A stretch of 64,000 nucleotides of DNA from Anaerolineaceae bacterium (GTDB lineage: Bacteria > Chloroflexota > Anaerolineae > Anaerolineales > Anaerolineaceae): the NCBI GenBank assembly GCA_017417055.1, contig JAFPZX010000021.1, positions 26,034 through 90,033 on the forward strand. Reading direction: 5' to 3'. Within the stretch, counting starts at the first letter, position 1, and each line of letters starts with the position of its first letter. A program made the translations under genes and the position numbers. Positions 8,972 to 16,179 of this stretch are shown piece by piece. A model generated the notes under the pieces. That model saw nothing but the letters and a program-made list of their open reading frames with translations, made no database searches and had not been told where the DNA came from.

Positions 8972-9718
8972 ATGCTGCTGGAAGCAAAAAACGTAAACAA
9001 AGGTTTTCGGAACCAGAGTATTCTGAAAGGGATCGATCTTTCCGTTGATACCGGCGAGGCAGCTGTGATCCTGGGTCCCTCCGGCGCCGGAAAGACGACA
9101 CTGCTGCGCTGTCTGAATTTCCTTGAGACGCCGGATGAGGGTGAATTGATCTTTAATGGCAAGACCTACCGGATGAACCGTATGTCACGGAAGGAGATCC
9201 GGGAATATCGTCTGCAGACAGCTTTTGTTTTTCAGAGTTTCAATTTGTTTCTGAACAAAACGTCACTGCAAAATGTCACCGAAGGCTTGATCATCGCCCG
9301 GGGAATGGACAAAACCACTGCCGAAAAAAAAGGCATGGATGCACTGGAACGTGTCGGACTTGCCTCTCATCGGGATTATTATCCCCATCAGCTTTCCGGC
9401 GGACAGCAGCAGCGGGTTGCGATTGCCCGTGCTTTGGCTGCAGATCCGAAAATTATATTCTTTGATGAGCCGACCAGCGCGCTGGATCCGGAACTGACCT
9501 ATGAAGTTCTTTCAGTGATGCGCTCTCTTGCGGACGATGGCATGACGATGCTGATCGTGACGCATGAAATCGAATTCGCCCGGACGGTTTCCAACCGCAT
9601 CATCTTTATGGAAAACGGTGTGGTGGTAGAATCGGGATTGACAAAAGATGTTTTTACCCATCCGCAAAAGGTACGTACTGCGGAATTCCTGAAAATTGAG
9701 TCAGGAGATAGGTTTTAG
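8972..9718 (+). CDS. Polar amino acid ABC transporter ATPase
   Basis: 248-residue nucleotide-binding subunit with Walker A GPSGAGKT (residues ~32-39), Q-loop FQSF, signature LSGGQQQR, Walker B IIFFDEPTSALDPE and the switch histidine in VTHEIEFA. It is of the GlnQ/HisP class and energises the permease encoded just upstream. The start has AAGGAGGC at good spacing, inside the end of the permease gene. The stop codon TAG (9716-9718) lies in the heptamer array AGGTTTTAGGTGTTAGG. Confidence 0.92.
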   Translation: MLLEAKNVNKGFRNQSILKGIDLSVDTGEAAVILGPSGAGKTTLLRCLNFLETPDEGELIFNGKTYRMNRMSRKEIREYRLQTAFVFQSFNLFLNKTSLQNVTEGLIIARGMDKTTAEKKGMDALERVGLASHRDYYPHQLSGGQQQRVAIARALAADPKIIFFDEPTSALDPELTYEVLSVMRSLADDGMTMLIVTHEIEFARTVSNRIIFMENGVVVESGLTKDVFTHPQKVRTAEFLKIESGDRF

Positions 9719-9746
9719 GTGTTAGGTTTCAGGTTTTAGGTTTTAG
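9711..9746. repeat. Heptamer tandem array GGTTTTA
   Basis: Five units of 7 bases (GGTTTTA, GGTGTTA, GGTTTCA, GGTTTTA, GGTTTTA). It starts within the last codons of the transporter ATPase gene and supplies its TAG stop. Confidence 0.9.
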
Positions 9747-9765
9747 AAAAATGCTGATCAATTCA

Positions 9766-9872
9766 TTCTGAGTCAAAAGTGACCTGTTTTCGTTGACTCA
9801 GACTTGAGTCAACAGAACAGGCTGCATTGACTCATTTACTGTGAAATGGACAATAATCAGCGTTTCCATACA
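9766..9872. repeat. GAGTCAA/TTGACTC hairpin repeat plus CTGATTA-type end
   Basis: Two successive GAGTCAA...TTGACTC inverted repeats containing ACCTGTTTTC or GAACAGG are followed by TAATCAGCGTTTCC, the end sequence of the MITE-like family. A near-identical combination occurs at 18553-18625 and a shorter one at 39091-39126. It lies in the leader between the transporter ATPase and binding-protein genes. Confidence 0.75.
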
Positions 9873-9884
9873 GAAGGAGTTTTT

Positions 9885-10676
9885 ATGAAGAAAAATTATT
9901 TGTTATCCGTTTTGATTTGTGTTATTGCCGTGATGGCTGTGACAAGTGTTGTTTCTGCTGCGGATCTGTTGGACCAGATCAAGGAAAAGGGCAGCATCAC
10001 CATTGCGATGGAAGGTACCTGGGCACCGTGGACCTACCATAATGAAGCCGATGAATTGGTCGGTTATGATGTGGAAGTCGGGAAAAATATTGCCGAACGT
10101 CTGGGTGTTGAAGCGGAATTCGTTGAAGGTCCCTGGGACGGTCTGCTTGCCGGTTTGGAAGTTGGACGTTATGACATCATGATCAACGGTGTCGGGATCA
10201 CTCCGGATCGCCAGAAAAAGTATGATTTCTCCACACCCTATGCTTATAATACGCCTGTTGTGATAGTCCGCGGCGACAATGGCAGCATTCAGTCCATGGA
10301 AGACCTGAAGGGCAAACGCACGGCCAATACCATTACATCCACTTTTGCCGAAACCGCTGAAAAATTTGGTGCGGAAGTAATCGGTGTGGATGATCTGAAT
10401 CAGACACTGGAACTGGTGCTGAGCGGCCGTATCGATGCCACCCTGAACACCGAAGTCACCTATTTTGATTACATGAAAGCACATCCGGATTCCGGTCTGA
10501 AGATCGCTGCTTATGGCGACGATGTGACTGAAATCGGTATCCCGGTCCGCAAGGGCGAAGATTCCGCATCCCTGCTGGAAGCCGTGAACGCTGCGCTTGA
10601 GGACATGGCGAAGGAAGGCGTTTTGACCGAGCTTTCTGAAAAGTATTTTGCGACGGATATTTCTGTTTTGAAATAA
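9885..10676 (+). CDS. Amino acid ABC transporter substrate-binding protein
   Basis: 263 residues from ATG 9885, which has AGAAGGAG at ideal distance; a further in-frame ATG at 9846 lies inside a repeat element and is unlikely. The N-terminus MKKNYLLSVLICVIAVMAV is a signal peptide ending in VSAAD. The rest is a type II periplasmic-binding fold of the SBP_bac_3 class (GSITIAMEGTWAPWTYHNEADELVGYDVEVG..., DLKGKRTANTITSTFAETAEKFGAEV). No lipobox cysteine is seen. It delivers the amino acid to the permease/ATPase pair upstream; the repeat-bearing 166-base leader and the terminator after it suggest it may be expressed more strongly than they are. Confidence 0.9.
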   Translation: MKKNYLLSVLICVIAVMAVTSVVSAADLLDQIKEKGSITIAMEGTWAPWTYHNEADELVGYDVEVGKNIAERLGVEAEFVEGPWDGLLAGLEVGRYDIMINGVGITPDRQKKYDFSTPYAYNTPVVIVRGDNGSIQSMEDLKGKRTANTITSTFAETAEKFGAEVIGVDDLNQTLELVLSGRIDATLNTEVTYFDYMKAHPDSGLKIAAYGDDVTEIGIPVRKGEDSASLLEAVNAALEDMAKEGVLTELSEKYFATDISVLK

Positions 10677-10697
10677 AGCCTTTACTTTATTAAAAAT

Positions 10698-10738
10698 AAG
10701 GGTGACTGTTTCACAAATTGGGACAGTCTCCCTTTTTT
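10698..10738 (+). terminator. Rho-independent terminator of the ABC operon
   Basis: AAGGGTGACTGT pairs with ACAGTCTCCCTT (one mismatch) around a 13-base loop and is followed by a T run. It lies 21 bases after the binding-protein stop. The stem contains the GACTGT/ACAGTC motif shared with the GGGACTGTCCC repeat family. Confidence 0.85.
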
Positions 10739-10740
10739 AA

Positions 10741-10877
10741 TTGAAAACGCTGATTAATCCAACATGCTATCACAGACGCTGCGATGAATGAATTTAGGAG
10801 CTTGCACACAAAGTGCAGTCTTTTTGTGTCGGCTGCGCGACAACAAAAAGGCAGACCTCGATGTGCTTTTCTCCCGT
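10741..10877 (+). repeat. MITE-like element, core A copy
   Basis: Begins TTGAAAACGCTGATTAATCC, then has core A: GCAGTCTTTTTGTGTCGG, GCTGCGCGAC, AACAAAAAGGCAGACC, which folds as CTTTTTGT/ACAAAAAG. Its right end (TTTAATCATCCGCTTTTTT) runs into the convergent membrane-protein gene, whose final codons KKADD and stop it appears to encode. Other core A copies are at 16080-16160 (reversed) and 24622-24760. Confidence 0.75.
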
Positions 10878-12257
10878 TTAATCATCCGCTTTTTTGGATG
10901 TGGAAAACAGCGCTGAGATCCCGAGCCAGAGCATCAGCCGCAGCGCCAGCACCCCGCCGAACACATGCCGCCAGATGGAACGGACTTCGCCGAGATAAGC
11001 GATCGACATCATCAATCCGCCGCCAAGGAAGAGGAGCAGGAGTGTCCAAAAAGAACGGATATCCGCAGCTTCTCCGGATTTGACGGCTTTTACCGCCACC
11101 AAAATCAACAGTAGGAAATCAATCAGGATCACCGCAGATGAAAGCGGATGCATCAGGTTGCCGGGTTTTTCCGCCCAGTGCGGACGCTGCTGGTTGGACC
11201 CATAGAAAAACGGCTGGCGGTTTTCCTCAAAAAACGAATCCAGATTGTTATAAACCTGGAGCACGCTCCACAGCGGCATGGATAGCAGAAACCGCTGATA
11301 TGTCTGCAGACCAAAGCGGCGTACCCAGTGAATGAACTTTTCATTTTCGTATATATTGTTATACTCAGCCGACCCGGTGAGGGAAAGTACATCACCTTCT
11401 GTTGGCATTTCCCGGTCTGTGAAAAATTGAACCCGGGTCTCATAGGGGAAGACATTTTCCGTCATGTTGTTCAGCAGCGGCAGCAGCCAGCGTTCACTGA
11501 CGCGGAAGGTTCCCTGGTGAAAGAAAAATATTCCGACAAGCAGGAATCCGCTGAGAATCGCTGAAACCCGCTGCCCTTTGCGCTGGACCCAGTAAATGAT
11601 GCCGGTAACGATCAGAACCAGTGCTTCAACCGCGATGAAATAGGCGTTGGTGTCCCGGGTGAAGATCCAGAAAAACGAGACGACAGACAGACCTGCCGCA
11701 GCAAGCCAGGTGACGAGTCTGTCGCCTTTCCCGTCGGGGATAACCTTGAACAGCAGACCAATCATCAGGATAAAGAGGGATATGCTGAGCGATTCACTGC
11801 TCAGGATGCTGTCCCAGTCCGCGATTTGCGGTACAAATCCGCATCCAAGCACCAAAAACGCGGAAAGCGCTTTGGCAAACCAGCCATTGAATGAAGAGGT
11901 GATCAGTAAAGCCGCAGCTGACCAGCATAGGATGGAGATGACGGTCTGATTGCGGACGAGCGTCTCTGTTCTGGGCTGAACTGCCAGTCTTGATTCCGTG
12001 CCGAAATATGGTTCCGAGAGCTGTGTCAATTCGTGTTCAAGCGTTGGATTGCTGATTTTGATCAAAAGCGGATACGAAGGAGAACGCTGCTGTTCAAAAA
12101 ATTCGAGCGAAAACGGGTTTCCTTTTGCCGCGGCAAAATATGATTCTGTGTCCTGGACCGCGACAGAATCATTCATCGGTCCGTAACAGACGATGCGTCC
12201 GTATATGAAAATCAATACAAACAGGATCGGAAGCAGCCATTCCAAGATTTTTTTCAT
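10878..12257 (-). CDS. Polytopic membrane protein, GT-C-like
   Basis: 459 residues with about ten hydrophobic helices and a short N-terminal outer loop bearing an acidic motif (SVAVQDTESYFAAAKGNP) after helix 1, as in GT-C glycosyltransferases that use polyprenyl-phosphate sugars. A large hydrophilic region near residues 260-360 would lie outside the membrane. No family name is secure. It begins one base inside the stop of the YhfC-like gene (TAATG overlap), so the two are co-transcribed. The C-terminal residues KKADD are encoded by the end of a repeat element. Confidence 0.65.
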   Translation of the reverse strand: MKKILEWLLPILFVLIFIYGRIVCYGPMNDSVAVQDTESYFAAAKGNPFSLEFFEQQRSPSYPLLIKISNPTLEHELTQLSEPYFGTESRLAVQPRTETLVRNQTVISILCWSAAALLITSSFNGWFAKALSAFLVLGCGFVPQIADWDSILSSESLSISLFILMIGLLFKVIPDGKGDRLVTWLAAAGLSVVSFFWIFTRDTNAYFIAVEALVLIVTGIIYWVQRKGQRVSAILSGFLLVGIFFFHQGTFRVSERWLLPLLNNMTENVFPYETRVQFFTDREMPTEGDVLSLTGSAEYNNIYENEKFIHWVRRFGLQTYQRFLLSMPLWSVLQVYNNLDSFFEENRQPFFYGSNQQRPHWAEKPGNLMHPLSSAVILIDFLLLILVAVKAVKSGEAADIRSFWTLLLLFLGGGLMMSIAYLGEVRSIWRHVFGGVLALRLMLWLGISALFSTSKKADD

Positions 12258-13003
12258 TATTTATCCCCCATTTTTTTATAAAGCGTAATGCCCAATGCCA
12301 GAATCCCGGCGCCGCAGATGAAAGCAATGATTTCTACGAGAATGACATTGTTTAGAAGCTTGACCTGGTACATTCCCACAGCGAAATTTGCGAGTGCGTG
12401 CAGCACGATCGCGAGAACGTAAAAACCAATTTTGTTTTTCCGGTTGGCGGCGATAAAAACGATGATTGAGAGTCCAATGTGTATCATCATTGCGGAGACA
12501 CGTTCCAGCATGGCAAGCCCCATTTCTCCGGCAGACGTGTTTTGAATGGATTCCCTGATGGCGGATTGTGCTGCGGGATCACCGAAATTGACGCCCAGAC
12601 TTGCCAATGTCAGCATCCCGTAGGTCAGACCGAGTGTCATGATAGTTTCAATGCCGCCATGTCCGATCCCGTAGGCAACGGAGATCTCCTTTTCTTTGTA
12701 GTTCCGCAGCAGAAATTTAAAACCAAACAAACGTCCGGTTTCTTCAAAAAGCCCGGCAGCCAGACAGCCGTACAGGACGTAGAGCCAGGGATTCGCCTGG
12801 ATCGCGCGGGAAACCGGATTGTCTGTCCCGATGCAGAACATGTGAAGGATCTGCTCCAGTCCCATGGCAAACAAAAGAAAACACAAAGCGCCGGTGACGA
12901 ACGGGAACATGGACAGTTTATGACGGTTTTTCCAGTAAATCAGCAGCCCGATCGGCATCGCGAACGAGAAAATTGTTGTTATGATCATCAATGCAGTCTG
13001 CAT
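12257..13003 (-). CDS. YhfC-family intramembrane metalloprotease-like protein
   Basis: 248 residues, seven or so helices, with motifs of the YhfC/CPBP-related family: LFEETGRLFGFKFLL (EExxR), GIGHGGIETIMTLGL, MIHIGLSIIVF and LHALANF. In this family the glutamates and histidines are thought to form a membrane-embedded metal site for intramembrane proteolysis or protein modification. GGAG lies eight bases before the start. It is the first gene of a two-gene unit with the GT-C-like protein. Family call is good; substrate unknown. Confidence 0.8.
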   Translation of the reverse strand: MQTALMIITTIFSFAMPIGLLIYWKNRHKLSMFPFVTGALCFLLFAMGLEQILHMFCIGTDNPVSRAIQANPWLYVLYGCLAAGLFEETGRLFGFKFLLRNYKEKEISVAYGIGHGGIETIMTLGLTYGMLTLASLGVNFGDPAAQSAIRESIQNTSAGEMGLAMLERVSAMMIHIGLSIIVFIAANRKNKIGFYVLAIVLHALANFAVGMYQVKLLNNVILVEIIAFICGAGILALGITLYKKMGDK

Positions 13004-13102
13004 CAGCGATACTCCGTTTTTATGAGTCTTTAGTCATTATTATATTATAATTTACAGACAGTGTACCGAATGGAGACGGAAGAGTGTTCCCATGTTATCT
13101 AC

Positions 13103-13168
13103 GGGGACTGTCCCCGCCACTGCGGTTTGTTACGAGATGGGGACAGTCCCATAAAGGGACAGTCCCCG
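13103..13168. repeat. GGGAC(A/T)GTCCC palindrome cluster
   Basis: Three copies of the 11-base palindrome GGGACWGTCCC: one in GGGGACTGTCCCC, then two in GGGGACAGTCCC ATAAA GGGACAGTCCCC. The two-copy unit reappears in reverse orientation at 42752-42781. The rest of the 13004-13238 gap holds nothing else that I recognise. Confidence 0.8.
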
Positions 13169-13238
13169 GTAGTTTTCTGTCTAATTCGGCTAAATGAGGA
13201 AAGGATAAGCGGCTGAAACAGCCGATAAAATATAGCAT

Positions 13239-14288
13239 ATGGAACGAATCAGAGTGATGGTGACGGGCGTTGGCGGCGGCGGAAACGGCGAACAGCTGGT
13301 GAAGGCGCTGAAAATGTCCGAAAAGAATTATTATTTGATCGGCGCCGATATCACGCCGGTATCGAAGGGATTGTTTTTAGTTGACAAAAAGCGGATCCTG
13401 CCGCCGGCTTCCGCCCCGGACTACATTGATACGCTGCTCAAAGTCTGCAAAGAAGAAGGCGTGCAGGCGCTTTTCACCGGTTCGGAACCGGAATTGAAAA
13501 AAATCAGCGCGGTTCAGGATGAAGTCCGTGCCGCGGGAATTTTCCTGCCGATGAACCCGAAAGAAGTGATCGATACCTGTATGGACAAATCCCGCACGAT
13601 GGCATGGCTGGATGCGCATGGGTTTGCCCATCCCGCTTCCGTTACGATCCGCGATACGGCAGATTTGGAAAAAATCACGAAATTCCCGGTGGTGCTCAAG
13701 CCTTCCATTGGCGGAGGCGGTTCAGCCAATGCCTATATCGCCCAGGATCGGGAGGAACTTCAACTGTTCGGGACCTGGATGCTGCACGTTTATCCGGAGT
13801 TTATCATTCAGGAATATGTCGGAAACGCGGAATGTGAATACACCGTCGGTGTCCTGAATGATATGGAAGGAAACCTGATCAACTCCATCGCGGTGAAGAA
13901 AAACATTATGACCGCACTTTCCAACCGGCTGAAGATCCGCAGCCGCTATTCGGATGAAATGCTGGTGATCTCCAACGGCATTTCACAAGGCCAGATCGGC
14001 CGCTTCCCGGAGGTGACAAGCCAGTGTGAGCAGATCGCGCTTCAGCTGGGCTGCCGCAGTGCGGTGAATATCCAGCTGCGTTTTGTCGATGGAAAATGCT
14101 TTGTCTTCGAGATCAACCCCCGCTATTCCGGGACTTCTTCTTTCCGGGCGATGGTGGGCTATAATGAACCGGATATCATGATCCGCAAGTATCTGCTTGG
14201 GGAATCCATCGAGCCGCATTTTGCCTATAAAGAGGGCTATATCATGCGCGGTCTGGATGAAACGTTCATGGAAGGTCAGGAGCTTTGA
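13239..14288 (+). CDS. ATP-grasp ligase (CarB-like), surface glycan cluster
   Basis: 349-residue ATP-grasp protein with an N-terminal Rossmann-like pre-ATP-grasp domain (VMVTGVGGGGNGEQLVKAL), the nucleotide-binding loop in VVLKPSIGGGGSANAYI, IIQEYVGNAECEYTVGV and the metal-binding end motif FVFEINPRYSGTSSFRA. Such stand-alone enzymes form amide or peptide-like bonds with acyl-phosphate intermediates. It is followed by a deacetylase-like protein and an LpxD-like acyltransferase, pointing to modification of a surface sugar or sugar acid. The start has no strong ribosome site. The substrate is not known. Confidence 0.8.
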   Translation: MERIRVMVTGVGGGGNGEQLVKALKMSEKNYYLIGADITPVSKGLFLVDKKRILPPASAPDYIDTLLKVCKEEGVQALFTGSEPELKKISAVQDEVRAAGIFLPMNPKEVIDTCMDKSRTMAWLDAHGFAHPASVTIRDTADLEKITKFPVVLKPSIGGGGSANAYIAQDREELQLFGTWMLHVYPEFIIQEYVGNAECEYTVGVLNDMEGNLINSIAVKKNIMTALSNRLKIRSRYSDEMLVISNGISQGQIGRFPEVTSQCEQIALQLGCRSAVNIQLRFVDGKCFVFEINPRYSGTSSFRAMVGYNEPDIMIRKYLLGESIEPHFAYKEGYIMRGLDETFMEGQEL

Positions 14289-14295
14289 CAAACGA

Positions 14296-15012
14296 ATGAA
14301 TAAGACCGTTTATGTCACGATGGATATGGACTGGGCCAATGATGGTGTTCTGACAGATACCATTGCGCTGGTGGAAAAGCTGGAGCTCCCCGTTTGTTTT
14401 TTTGTCACTAATGCTACACCGCTGCTGGAGAAACTGCGCTCTCATCCGCTGTTTACGCTTGGAATTCATCCGAATTTTCTTCCTCAGATGAACGGGCAGA
14501 CAGGGAAAAACTATCGTGAGACCCTGGAAGAAATGACAGCATTGGTTCCTGAGGCGAAAGTGATCCGCTGTCATGCGCTGGTGGACGCCACACCCATTCT
14601 GGTTGCTTCGCGGGAAATGGGTTTTGAGGCGGATATGAATCTGTTCATCCCCTTCTCGTCCGGGATCCATTTAAAACCATTCACCCACTTCAGCGGGCTC
14701 AGGCGTCTGCCGTTTTTCTTTGAAGATGATGCCTGGGCGCAGGAAGCGAATCATCCGTCTGTTGAAGAGCATATGCTGCGTGATGATGATTCTTTGAAAA
14801 TCTTCAATTTCCATCCGATCCATTTGTATCTGAATATGGAGACGATGGAGCGGTATAACCGGGCGAAACCCTATTATCATGAGTTTGACCGGCTCGCGCC
14901 TTTCGTCAACCATGGTCCGGAAACCGGTGCCCGGGATTTTCTGCTCCGTATGAAACAAATCGGGGATGAGCATGGAATCCGCTTTGGAAAGGTCAGTGAG
15001 TTATGGGCCTGA
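14296..15012 (+). CDS. Polysaccharide deacetylase-like protein (WbmS type)
   Basis: 238 residues from ATG 14296, eight bases after the ATP-grasp stop, with AGGAG somewhat far upstream; an earlier in-frame ATG would lie deep inside the previous gene. It shows a divergent NodB-type barrel: MDMDWAND (metal and catalytic Asp), LGIHPNFLPQ, IRCHAL and the late FNFHPIHLYLN histidines. This resembles the WbmS group found in O-antigen loci. It is translationally coupled to the LpxD-like gene (10-base overlap). Activity on an acetylated sugar is inferred only. Confidence 0.75.
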   Translation: MNKTVYVTMDMDWANDGVLTDTIALVEKLELPVCFFVTNATPLLEKLRSHPLFTLGIHPNFLPQMNGQTGKNYRETLEEMTALVPEAKVIRCHALVDATPILVASREMGFEADMNLFIPFSSGIHLKPFTHFSGLRRLPFFFEDDAWAQEANHPSVEEHMLRDDDSLKIFNFHPIHLYLNMETMERYNRAKPYYHEFDRLAPFVNHGPETGARDFLLRMKQIGDEHGIRFGKVSELWA

Positions 15013-15932
15013 TTCGTTTATCGGAAGTCAGTAAAGATGACTGGAAAATTATCCGTGATGGTGAATTTGCCTCGCTTGGGTTATGTACGGCAAAGGCGGG
15101 GCTGCCGCTGCTGACCTTTTGCGGAAATGCAAAATTTTTGCGGATGGCGCTGAAAAATCCGGATGTTTCCTGCCTGATGGTTCCGTTTGACCTGGCTCAG
15201 CAGGCTATGGAAGCGGATCAGACCCGGGGAATCTGCGCAGTGCCAAACCTTCGTATTGATTTCTTTGAGCTGCATAACCGCCTCTGTGCCCCGGATTGGG
15301 CGGAGCGTTATGTCGGAAAAGATGAAGAGACGGTCATTGACCCGTCGGCGCATATTGATCCGCGCGCTGTTATTGCTCCGCAGAATGTTTCCATCGGTCC
15401 CAACACTGTTGTGGAAGCCGGTGCGGTGATTTACGGGCGGACAAAGATCGGTTCAGACTGCATCATCCGTTCCGGATCTGTGCTTGGGGGCAGCGGATTG
15501 GAGTTTATGCGTATAGGCACTGAAGGCATACTGGGTGTTGAACATTGCGGTAACTTGATAATTGACGACCGTGTGGAAATACAATATAATTGTAATGTAT
15601 CCCGTTCTCTGTTCCCATGGCATGAGACCCATATCGGAGATGATACCAAGATCGAAAGTCTTGTTCACATCGCGCACGGTTCACATATCGGAAAACGGGT
15701 TTTGATTGCCGCTTCTGCCTGTGTGTGCGGATCCGCGGAGATCGGTGATGATGTCTGGATCGGTCCGAATGCCACGGTCTCCAGTGAAGTGCGTGTCGGG
15801 AATAATGCCCGGATTACCCTTGGTGCGGTTGCGGCGGCAGATGTACCTGCCGGTGTGACAGTGAGCGGCAACTTCGCGGTGGAGCATGAGCTGTTTATGC
15901 TTGACCATCTGCGGAAAATGCGCGGTGTATAG
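15003..15932 (+). CDS. LpxD-like left-handed beta-helix acyltransferase
   Basis: 309 residues. After an N-terminal ~100-residue alpha/beta domain the protein becomes a left-handed parallel beta-helix of hexapeptide repeats (for example HIDPRAVIAPQNVSIGPNTVVEAGAVI and the later AHGSHIGKRVLIAASACVCGSAEIGDDVWIGPNATV). This is the layout of LpxD and related N-acyltransferases. A histidine in VHIAHGSHIG is in the place of the catalytic base. It overlaps the deacetylase-like gene, so the pair could de-acetylate and re-acylate an amino sugar. No lpxA, lpxB or lpxC is nearby, so lipid A synthesis should not be assumed. Confidence 0.75.
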   Translation: MGLIRLSEVSKDDWKIIRDGEFASLGLCTAKAGLPLLTFCGNAKFLRMALKNPDVSCLMVPFDLAQQAMEADQTRGICAVPNLRIDFFELHNRLCAPDWAERYVGKDEETVIDPSAHIDPRAVIAPQNVSIGPNTVVEAGAVIYGRTKIGSDCIIRSGSVLGGSGLEFMRIGTEGILGVEHCGNLIIDDRVEIQYNCNVSRSLFPWHETHIGDDTKIESLVHIAHGSHIGKRVLIAASACVCGSAEIGDDVWIGPNATVSSEVRVGNNARITLGAVAAADVPAGVTVSGNFAVEHELFMLDHLRKMRGV

Positions 15933-15934
15933 GG

Positions 15935-16087
15935 ATGCTGAAGGAAGTTATTGTCCTGTTTTTATTTCTGATTGTGTTAGCCGCGGCGGTATATGCGGGC
16001 GGTAAAGGTCTGCTTTCCGATGATTTGAAGCGGGAAGATAAATGGGCTGCGTACGAGCACAGAAATGTGAAAAAGAAAAGTAACTGA
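15935..16087 (+). CDS. Small single-helix membrane protein (50 aa)
   Basis: A 50-residue frame starting at ATG 15935, two bases after the LpxD-like stop: MLKEVIVLFLFLIVLAAAVY followed by a charged tail ending KKKSN. The hydrophobic helix and basic C-terminus suggest a small inner-membrane protein. The ribosome site is weak (AGGG very close), consistent with coupling to the gene before it. The stop is at the edge of a reversed MITE-like element. Unrecognised family; could be a chance frame. Confidence 0.5.
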   Translation: MLKEVIVLFLFLIVLAAAVYAGGKGLLSDDLKREDKWAAYEHRNVKKKSN

Positions 16088-16160
16088 TCAGACAGGTCTG
16101 CCTTTTTGCTGCTGCTTCGCCGGCACAAAAAGACTGCACTGTATGTTGTTGAATTATGAA
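16080..16160 (-). repeat. MITE-like element, core A copy reversed
   Basis: Read on the minus strand it gives GTGCAGTCTTTTTGTGCCGG then GCAGCAAAAAGGCAGACC, the same core as at 10741-10877 and 24622-24760. It lies just before the REC-GGDEF-HD-GYP gene. Confidence 0.75.
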
Positions 16161-16179
16161 TTTATAGGAGAACAGGGCG

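Noticed and set aside
15003-15932. Lipid A synthesis by LpxD
   Set aside because: No lpxA, lpxB, lpxC or fabZ is present, and neighbours point to glycan modification. I kept only an LpxD-like call.
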